This document shows, piece after piece, positions 6,676 through 11,424 of a stretch of DNA of 11,424 bases. The notes beneath the pieces are model-generated. The model was not told where the DNA came from and did not search any database. It saw only the letters and a list, made by a program, of their open reading frames with translations. Source of the stretch: Streptosporangiaceae bacterium (lineage in GTDB: Bacteria > Actinomycetota > Actinomycetes > Streptosporangiales > Streptosporangiaceae); contig JASIBJ010000704.1 in the NCBI GenBank assembly GCA_030045215.1, forward strand, positions 1-11,424, given 5' to 3'. The translations under genes and the position numbers were made by a program. The first letter of the stretch is position 1. Each line of letters starts with the position of its first letter.

Positions 6676-8186
6676 CGGGACCAGCTCCCCGCCTGAAGCT
6701 GCTCGTGGCGCTGGTCGAGCATGCTGGCGTTGAACCCGGCCGCCGAGAGCCGGCTGAGCATGGCGGGGGATGGCGTGTGGGCCGGACGGGCCCGGCCGGT
6801 GTGCGGATCCGGCAGGAATAGCCGGTTGACCGACGGCCGGTCGGTGTCCCCCGGCGGCATCACTTCGAGAACCTCTGAGACGAACCTGACGGTGCGGGCG
6901 CCGTCGTAACCGCGCCGGACGTGAACGATCAGGGCGACCGCCATGCCGACCAGGATGTGAATTGCACGCTCGGCCAGGGCAAGGCCGCCTCGGAGCCCCA
7001 GGATGAGAATGCGGTCGAACGCCTCCGCCGGCGAGTTCGCGTGGAGCGTGCACATCGAGCCGTCCTGGCCCGAGTTCATCGCCTCCAGCATCGGCATGAT
7101 CTCGCTCCGCCGGACCTCGCCCACCAGAATGCGCCGCGGGTTGTGCCGCAGCGCGTGTGCGATTAAGTCGTGCAAAGTTATCGCGCCGACTCCCTCGGAG
7201 TTCGGCTCGCGCGCCTCGAACGCGATCACATCCGGGTGTTGGCTGATCTCGTGCAGGTACAGCTCGTACTCCGACTCCAGCGTCGCCACCCGCTCGCCGG
7301 GCGAGATCTCGCTGGCCAGCGCACGCAGCAGCGTGGTCTTCCCCGCGTTGACGCCGCCGGTAACGATGATGTTGCACCGGCCGCGAACCGCGGCCGACAG
7401 GAATGCGGCAAGGGTGGCGTCGATGCTGTCCAGCTGCACGAGTCGCGCAAGCGTGATATCTATCTGCCCGTGCCGCCGCAATGACACGCACGGCCGCGGA
7501 GTAACCGACATGGTGGCCGTCATCCGTGCGCTGCCGGTCAGAGCCACGTTGACGAGCGGCGCGGCGGCCGAGAAATCCCGGGCCGTCTGCCCGCCGCGTG
7601 TAGCCCAGGTGCGGATCATCGCGATCAGCGCGTCATCGCTGGCCGCCAGCGGAGGACCCGCGACCCGCTCGCCGCTGGCGTAGGTTACCCACACCTGGTC
7701 GCAGCCGTTGACGTCAACGTTCTCCACCTGCGGGTCGCGCAGGTAGGCCGACAGCGGCCCGAGACCGTACCGCTGGTCGTGCACGGCGCTGGCGAGCTTG
7801 TCCAGCTGGTCACCCGCCGAGGCCGGCAGCACGCCCGACCTGACCTGGCCCTCGAGCCACCGGCGGGCCATCTCCCTGATGACGGGCATCACCTCAACGG
7901 TGGTCGCGCCGTCATCCAGTCGTGCCGCCAGCATCGCGGTGATCTCGCCCACGCCATCGATCAGCCGCGGATCACTCAGCCCGGTCACCGCCGCGGGCAG
8001 CTGCGCCCAGCCGACCGACGGCTGCGCCCGGGCACCCGGCCCCTGCGCCCGGGCACCCGGTGGCTGCGGCTCCGCAGGAGCGCCGGGGTGCTGCCCGCCG
8101 TTGTCCTGCGGAGCCGCCGCGGCTGCCCCCGCGAGCGATTGTCCAGTCAGTTCCCCGGGCGGCGCGGGTGGCCACTGCAGGCTCAC
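6672..8186 (-). CDS. tadA: TadA/CpaF-type secretion ATPase
   Basis: A 504-residue hexameric-type ATPase that powers pilus assembly or secretion on the cytoplasmic face. A disordered Pro/Ala/Gln-rich N-terminus (about 1-65) contains a repeated PGARAQ. Next come the helical N-terminal domain (about 70-150) and the CpaF core. Walker A is GGVNAGKTT (277-285, Lys283) and Walker B is RRILVGEVR (Glu357). The Asp-box-like ATLESEYEL is near 301-309 and the His-box TLHANSP is at 380-386. The NAGK form of the P-loop differs from the common GSGK but keeps the Lys and Thr. Start: GTG 8186 overlaps the cpaE-like stop (GTGA) and has GGAG 7-8 nt upstream. The frame is open to 8618, but that extension lies inside the upstream gene. 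This is the most secure function in the window. Confidence 0.95.
   Translation of the reverse strand: MSLQWPPAPPGELTGQSLAGAAAAAPQDNGGQHPGAPAEPQPPGARAQGPGARAQPSVGWAQLPAAVTGLSDPRLIDGVGEITAMLAARLDDGATTVEVMPVIREMARRWLEGQVRSGVLPASAGDQLDKLASAVHDQRYGLGPLSAYLRDPQVENVDVNGCDQVWVTYASGERVAGPPLAASDDALIAMIRTWATRGGQTARDFSAAAPLVNVALTGSARMTATMSVTPRPCVSLRRHGQIDITLARLVQLDSIDATLAAFLSAAVRGRCNIIVTGGVNAGKTTLLRALASEISPGERVATLESEYELYLHEISQHPDVIAFEAREPNSEGVGAITLHDLIAHALRHNPRRILVGEVRRSEIMPMLEAMNSGQDGSMCTLHANSPAEAFDRILILGLRGGLALAERAIHILVGMAVALIVHVRRGYDGARTVRFVSEVLEVMPPGDTDRPSVNRLFLPDPHTGRARPAHTPSPAMLSRLSAAGFNASMLDQRHEQLQAGSWSR
8022..8060 (-). repeat. Tandem 18-base direct repeat in the tadA N-terminus
   Basis: The 18-mer CTGCGCCCGGGCACCCGG occurs at 8022-8039 and again at 8043-8060 on the plus strand, separated by 3 bases (21-base period, in frame). 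It encodes a doubled PGARAQ in the disordered N-terminus of the ATPase. It looks like replication slippage in a Pro-rich linker. Confidence 0.8.
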
Positions 8187-8974
8187 CGCTGCGCTCCGAT
8201 AGCCGTGAACTGGCTGGACGCCGAGGCGAACGCCTGGGCAGCCGCGTGCCTGCGCAGCGCCTGTCCGGCTCCCTTCGCTGCCGCCATCAGCGGACCAGAG
8301 CCGAACTGCCTGCGCCGTGGTGCGCCGTCGGAGAGGACGGCGGCGGATCTGGCGTCGGCGGGCAACACGGCCGCAACCGGGACGCCAAGCGTGCCCGCGA
8401 TTTCCCGAGGCGGGTGTGTGCCAGCGCCGTTGACCAGCAGCACAACCCGGCCGGTGCTGCCGAGCAACTGAGTCAGCATGTCGATCCGCGGCCGCGCGGC
8501 CCACACCTGGCGTAGCGTCGGCCGGAGCACGACGGCCACCGCGCTCGCGGCCGCGAGCACGGCGTGCGGCTGCGTGTCGGAGGCGTCCAGGCGGCCGCAG
8601 TCGGCGATCACGTCGCACTGCTGCGCTGCCAGCGTCATGGCCACGGCCGGCCAGGCCGGTACCAGCCCAACGGCCTGACGTGGGTCGGTCAGGCCTGGCA
8701 GCACCATGCGTGTGCGGTTGGTGTCGAGCGGTACCAGCTGCGCTACCAGGCCGGCCGCGGCCGCCTGCGGATTACGGCCAGCCTCGATCGCATGCTCCAT
8801 CAAGCCGATCGCCGCCGGCACATGTCCGCCCAGCGCCCCGGCTAGCACAGCTCCGCCCGCGGGATCGCACTCGGCGACGATCGCCGGCACCGGCCAGCCG
8901 AGCGCCAGCGCGAGCGCGGCGGTTGTCGCGCCGGGTGAGCCACCCGGAGAGACCAGCGCGTAGACCGAGCCCAT
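8183..8974 (-). CDS. CpaE-like ParA/MinD-family protein with degenerate P-loop
   Basis: A 263-residue protein. It starts with a strand then SPGGSPGATTAALALA (residues 9-24), which occupies the place of the deviant Walker A (KGGxGKT/S) of SIMIBI ATPases. It continues with a VAECDPAGG motif (Asp37) and an 'IADCGRLDA' motif near residue 125 that corresponds to the Walker B region. In Tad loci such proteins (CpaE/TadZ) mark the site of pilus assembly. Here both lysines of the P-loop are absent (Pro10 and Ala16 in their places), so nucleotide hydrolysis by the standard mechanism is doubtful. No N-terminal receiver-like domain is present, unlike CpaE of Caulobacter. ATG 8974 has an excellent GGGGAGG 6 nt upstream and starts two bases after the cpaB-like stop. 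The stop overlaps the tadA GTG. Confidence 0.8.
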   Translation of the reverse strand: MGSVYALVSPGGSPGATTAALALALGWPVPAIVAECDPAGGAVLAGALGGHVPAAIGLMEHAIEAGRNPQAAAAGLVAQLVPLDTNRTRMVLPGLTDPRQAVGLVPAWPAVAMTLAAQQCDVIADCGRLDASDTQPHAVLAAASAVAVVLRPTLRQVWAARPRIDMLTQLLGSTGRVVLLVNGAGTHPPREIAGTLGVPVAAVLPADARSAAVLSDGAPRRRQFGSGPLMAAAKGAGQALRRHAAAQAFASASSQFTAIGAQR

Positions 8975-8976
8975 GG

Positions 8977-9714
8977 CTAGCCTCCCCGCCTGGTCACGAT
9001 GAGCGCGACCTGGCCGGTTGACGCCTGGGCCGCCACTGGCACCCCATCCGACGCGAGAACGAGCAGGTCGACGACATCGAACCCATCCTGGTCGGGCACG
9101 GTGTTGACGGCCTCGACGATGCCGGGCACCGGCGCCTGGAGCGACGTAGCCTGGCCCGAATTACCCGACTGCCCCTGGTCGCCGGGAGTCGCGACGATCA
9201 GCACCTGGTCGCCGGGCTGCAGCCCGCTGGCAGGCAGTGACTCCGGCTTTACCGGCACAGCGACCAGTACCTGACCCGGCCCGGGCGGCTGCGCCACGGT
9301 CAAGTCGGCCGGCGCGAGCAGCGTGCCCGGCGTCAGCGCGACCGCCGCCGTCTGCCCGGCTACTTGCCCGAGCTGCGACCCCGGGATCACGTGGACGCCG
9401 GACGGCACAGAGACATCGGCGGTGGCCACGTCGGCGGCGGTGATGACGGCCCCGGCCGGAACAGCAGCCGTAACCATGATCACTGGCACCTGGCGATCGG
9501 TTCGCTCGTAGACGGCCGTGCTGGCGAGCACTCCGGCACCGGCCAGGGCTATTGCGAGTGCGACCATCGCGGGGCGCCGGCGCCTGGGCAGCCCGCGCAG
9601 TTTCCCGGCCTGACCTCCGGGACTTGCGTGGCTGGCTGACTTGCCGTTGCTGCTGGGCACGTCGGCATCGGGGAAGTAGGCCGTGCCGATCTGGGCTGGC
9701 GGCTGCCTGCTCAT
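8977..9714 (-). CDS. cpaB: CpaB/RcpC-like SAF-domain pilus assembly protein
   Basis: A 245-residue protein with a cytoplasmic hydrophilic N-terminus (about 1-48, ending in RRRR), one membrane helix (about 49-69) and an extracytoplasmic SAF domain (about 79-140, 'VTAAVPAGAVITAADVATADVSVP' type). A second beta-rich part (about 145-245) contains 'LQPGDQVLIVATPGD'. CpaB/RcpC proteins are periplasmic accessory factors of Tad pili. In a Gram-positive cell the domain would face the cell wall, possibly binding glycan. ATG 9714 overlaps the previous stop in ATGA, and a purine-rich GGTGAG is close upstream. The frame extends to 9903 but that part covers the upstream gene. The family call is good; the symbol is used by analogy. 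Confidence 0.8.
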   Translation of the reverse strand: MSRQPPAQIGTAYFPDADVPSSNGKSASHASPGGQAGKLRGLPRRRRPAMVALAIALAGAGVLASTAVYERTDRQVPVIMVTAAVPAGAVITAADVATADVSVPSGVHVIPGSQLGQVAGQTAAVALTPGTLLAPADLTVAQPPGPGQVLVAVPVKPESLPASGLQPGDQVLIVATPGDQGQSGNSGQATSLQAPVPGIVEAVNTVPDQDGFDVVDLLVLASDGVPVAAQASTGQVALIVTRRGG

Positions 9715-10589
9715 GGATTGCTCACCAGCGCCTCCCCTTGTGCCACCGGTAGCGCGAATGAGAACGGAACAGGGAGTCCTCCGGTCAGCACGCCGCCAGC
9801 GCCGCCAGACCCGGTCCAGGTAATCCGCCAGCTGATGACCACTGAGGCCTGGTAGGCATTGCCCGGCTGGCCGACCGAGGACTGCTCGTAGATGTAGGAG
9901 CACTGCGAGTGCTGCGCGGACGCTGGCTTAGCCGGCCGATAGGCGGTGCCTGGTCCGCGGCAGTCCACAGCGGGCAGGCCACCGCCGGGTTCGAACGAAA
10001 GGCCGACCGGTGTCGCGGTGGCGGTCGCCCACACCGGGCCGGCGCTCACAGTCACGCTGCGTGCACTCCAGTTGCTGGCCGGCACCCAGAACCACTCGGG
10101 CAGGCCGACCAGGCCGTCCTTGCCCCGTGGCGGGGCAGTGTCCGGACCCAGGGTCGGTATGCGCAATTCGCTGAGCGCTTCCTGGAGTAGCTGCTGCGGG
10201 GTAATCCGGGGCGCTCCCGTTGCGTTGTTGATCAGTACGGCCTGGGGGCCGGGGCCGGTCTTGCCGCCGACGCAGTCCATCAGTGCCCAGCTGTAGCCCT
10301 TCGGCGGCGGCCAGGCCAGGCCCAGGCTCTTGGCCTGGGCCTCCGTTAGCGGAATGAAAGTGCAGGTAGTGATCACCTTCACGCCTCCGCCGCCGCCCCC
10401 GCCGGGGCTGCCGCCGTTTCCGCTGCCGTACCCGCACTGCACAGTCACCCACTGCCCGCCGACCTCGACCGTGCACTGTCCGCCGCCATTGCCACCGCCG
10501 CTCCCGCCGGCCAGCGCTGGTCCTCCTGCGCACAGCGCGATCGCGGCCACCGCGACGACGGAGACGGCCGCGACCCTCACGGCGTGCAT
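9711..10589 (-). CDS. Secreted Cys- and Gly-rich protein of unknown function
   Basis: A 292-residue protein with a clear Sec signal peptide (hydrophobic 6-22, likely cleavage after ALA27). The mature N-terminus is Gly-rich (28-37 and 53-69) and carries six cysteines in total after the signal (39, 52, 76, 106 and two more near residues 215 and 238), enough for three disulfides. The C-terminal half is beta-rich with many Trp and Ser/Thr residues ('WFWVPASNWSARSVTVSAGPVWATATATPVGLSF'). No membrane anchor or catalytic motif is visible and I do not recognise a named family. ATG 10589 has GAGGA 6-7 nt upstream. The gene overlaps the lipoprotein gene by 13 nt and the cpaB-like gene by 4 nt. Its position suggests an exported part of, or substrate for, the Tad machine, but this is inference. 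Confidence 0.8.
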   Translation of the reverse strand: MHAVRVAAVSVVAVAAIALCAGGPALAGGSGGGNGGGQCTVEVGGQWVTVQCGYGSGNGGSPGGGGGGGVKVITTCTFIPLTEAQAKSLGLAWPPPKGYSWALMDCVGGKTGPGPQAVLINNATGAPRITPQQLLQEALSELRIPTLGPDTAPPRGKDGLVGLPEWFWVPASNWSARSVTVSAGPVWATATATPVGLSFEPGGGLPAVDCRGPGTAYRPAKPASAQHSQCSYIYEQSSVGQPGNAYQASVVISWRITWTGSGGAGGVLTGGLPVPFSFALPVAQGEALVSNP

Positions 10590-11170
10590 GAGACATCCTC
10601 GACGGTCTGGACATAGACGACCCAGTGACCGCGGATGAGATTGAGCCTGGTCACGAGGTTGTCGTCCGTGATGCCAAGCGATCCGGGCACGATCTGATCA
10701 GTGCTCGCGTATGCCAGGCCTGAGTTGCTTGTGTTGTCGCAGTCGTGCACCCAGGCCGCCGTGCCCTTGACGCTGACGCCAATGATGTGCCTCTCCACCT
10801 GGCCGTAGATGATCTCGTCCTTTGCCCACGCCTGGCTGAACGCACGGACCGCGTTGCGAACGGTGGCCGCATCGAGGTAGGGCGCGAGCAGGTGGCGTAC
10901 CTCAGCCGGGTTGCGCGAGTTGAACGCGTCGGTCATTGCCGTCGTGTAGCTGAGATACGCAGCGATCACCTGCTGCCGGGCCGAAAGCGGCCGCTGGATG
11001 GTGGCGTCGGCCGCCCTTGCCGGGTGAGCCGCGGGCGTGGCCGGAAGGTGCACGAGCGGAGCCGTGGCCGCGCAGCCGGCCAGCAGTGGTGCGACGCAGC
11101 CGACCACGACGGCCAGCCACGCGGGCGGGCGCCAGTCAGTGCGTTGCCAAGTCCGGGAAGTGATTCTCAT
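10577..11170 (-). CDS. Putative lipoprotein with NTF2/SnoaL-like character
   Basis: A 197-residue protein. A basic n-region (RITSRTWQR), a hydrophobic stretch (about 17-30) and a lipobox LAGC (Cys33) mark it as a lipoprotein anchored to the outer face of the membrane. The mature part has an Ala/Pro-rich tether (about 34-58), then a helix 'QQVIAAYLSYTTAMTDAFNSRNPAEVRHLLAPYL' and beta-strands ending 'GHWVVYVQTVEDVSC', reminiscent of NTF2-like lipoproteins. That resemblance is by eye only. Start: ATG 11170 has GGAG 8 nt upstream. A GTG at 11200 in the same frame lacks a ribosome site. It is the first gene of the operon, directly behind the repeat-bearing promoter region, and overlaps the next gene by 13 nt. 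Confidence 0.8.
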   Translation of the reverse strand: MRITSRTWQRTDWRPPAWLAVVVGCVAPLLAGCAATAPLVHLPATPAAHPARAADATIQRPLSARQQVIAAYLSYTTAMTDAFNSRNPAEVRHLLAPYLDAATVRNAVRAFSQAWAKDEIIYGQVERHIIGVSVKGTAAWVHDCDNTSNSGLAYASTDQIVPGSLGITDDNLVTRLNLIRGHWVVYVQTVEDVSCTP

Positions 11171-11213
11171 ACTCCGCACTCCGACTGGCCGGCATGGCAC
11201 GGTGGGCGGCTTT

Positions 11214-11223
11214 TCGCATGCGA
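11214..11223. repeat. 10-bp palindrome TCGCATGCGA
   Basis: A perfect inverted repeat around GCATGC, located in the presumed leader just downstream of the candidate transcription start. It could be an operator, but such short palindromes also arise by chance in GC-rich DNA. Confidence 0.3.
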
Positions 11224-11236
11224 GCCAGCGGTCTGC

Positions 11237-11242
11237 ACCCTA
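11237..11242 (-). promoter_or_regulatory. Candidate -10 hexamer TAGGGT
   Basis: On the minus strand this reads TAGGGT, which fits the loose TANNNT -10 of actinobacterial housekeeping promoters. It lies 9 nt downstream of the last of three 11-bp-spaced heptamers. The matching -35 position (about 11260-11265) reads ACAAAC, a poor -35, as expected for an activator-dependent promoter. A transcript would start near 11230, leaving a leader of about 60 nt. Confidence 0.5.
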
Positions 11243-11251
11243 GGGCCAGGC

Positions 11252-11280
11252 TGTGAGCAGTTTGTTAGCAGAGCGTTAGC
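11252..11280 (-). promoter_or_regulatory. Three 11-bp-spaced heptamers, probable SARP/OmpR-type operator
   Basis: Reading the minus strand, GCTAACG (11280-11274), GCTAACA (11269-11263) and GCTCACA (11258-11252) are each followed by a 4-base spacer, giving an exact 11-bp pitch. A weaker fourth unit, GCAACCT, lies one turn further upstream (11291-11285). Direct repeats on one face of the helix are the known target of winged-helix regulators such as SARPs and OmpR-type response regulators. Confidence 0.6.
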
Positions 11281-11424
11281 TGGCAGGTTGCGGGTTGCGG
11301 GACCCTCTCGCCGGGATGACGGCAGCCGAACCACTGCACACGGAATGACCGCAGCGGTTCCACCGCATGCGGCGCGTTAACCCGGTGGTCGCCGTCAGCC
11401 GCTAGCCGCCACGATCCCGTGCTC
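11281..11424. other. Upstream intergenic stretch without a supported gene
   Basis: No coding frame with a ribosome site is visible here on either strand. It contains a 7-base tandem (GGTTGCG twice, 11286-11299) and a 10-bp palindrome CCGCATGCGG (11363-11372) with the same GCATGC core as the palindrome at 11214-11223. It presumably carries upstream control elements of the operon or the start of a neighbouring region outside the window. Confidence 0.5.

Noticed and set aside
6676..7491. Upstream extension of TadB
   Set aside because: It is out of frame with and overlaps the catalytic core of tadA. The overlap start at 6675 fits the pattern of the operon.
8187..8618. N-terminal extension of the TadA ATPase to an upstream ATG
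   Set aside because: The extension overlaps the CpaE-like gene and encodes Arg-rich shadow sequence. The GTG at 8186 with GGAG and a four-base overlap is a better start.
10745..11380. 211-codon plus-strand open frame divergent to the operon
   Set aside because: It covers the lipoprotein gene in antisense and crosses the promoter region. No ribosome site or recognisable domain is visible.
1..11424. CRISPR arrays, tRNA or rRNA genes, insertion sequences, phage genes
   Set aside because: No regularly spaced long repeats, tRNA-like cloverleaf, transposase motif or terminal inverted repeats were seen. The region reads as an ordinary chromosomal operon in composition.

Overview
The window is GC-rich throughout, with NNC/NNG codon use, GTG and ATG starts and long shadow reading frames. 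Together with the gene set this points to a high-GC actinomycete; the genus cannot be fixed from the sequence alone. Every gene I can support lies on the minus strand, so the window reads biologically from right to left.

From about 11424 down to 11171 there is a non-coding leader that appears to hold the promoter of the whole block. Three heptamers spaced exactly 11 bp apart sit 9 bp upstream of a TAGGGT -10-like hexamer. Below it is a tightly packed operon: a lipoprotein (10577-11170), a secreted Cys/Gly-rich protein (9711-10589), a CpaB-like SAF-domain protein (8977-9714), a ParA/MinD-type CpaE-like protein with a degenerate P-loop (8183-8974), the CpaF/TadA secretion ATPase (6672-8186), the TadB and TadC inner-membrane platform proteins (5818-6675 and 4949-5821), a Flp-type pilin (4712-4915), two TadE-like pseudopilins (4284-4715 and 3751-4287), a TadG-like protein (3210-3743), and a very large multidomain protein that leaves the window at base 1 (1-3210). 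Seven of the eleven junctions are very short stop/start overlaps (ATGA, GTGA or ATGATG), so the genes are almost certainly co-transcribed and translationally coupled.

Together the genes encode a Tad (tight adherence)/Flp type IVc pilus or related secretion machine of an actinobacterium. TadA would power assembly, TadB/TadC form the membrane platform, and the Flp and TadE/TadG proteins supply pilin and pseudopilin subunits. CpaE and CpaB are accessory assembly or localisation factors. No secretin is present, as expected for a Gram-positive envelope, and no prepilin peptidase (TadV/CpaA) is visible.

The most interesting element is the terminal gene. It encodes a protein of at least 1070 residues with four predicted N-terminal membrane helices, a LysM domain placed outside the membrane by the positive-inside rule, and a cytoplasmic C-terminus made of a winged helix plus a bacterial transcriptional activator domain (BTAD), the SARP architecture. 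SARP regulators bind heptamers at 11-bp pitch placed about 8 bp before the -10. That is the arrangement seen in front of the first gene. The sequence therefore suggests an envelope-sensing, membrane-embedded one-component regulator that controls its own pilus operon. This link is inference and has not been tested.
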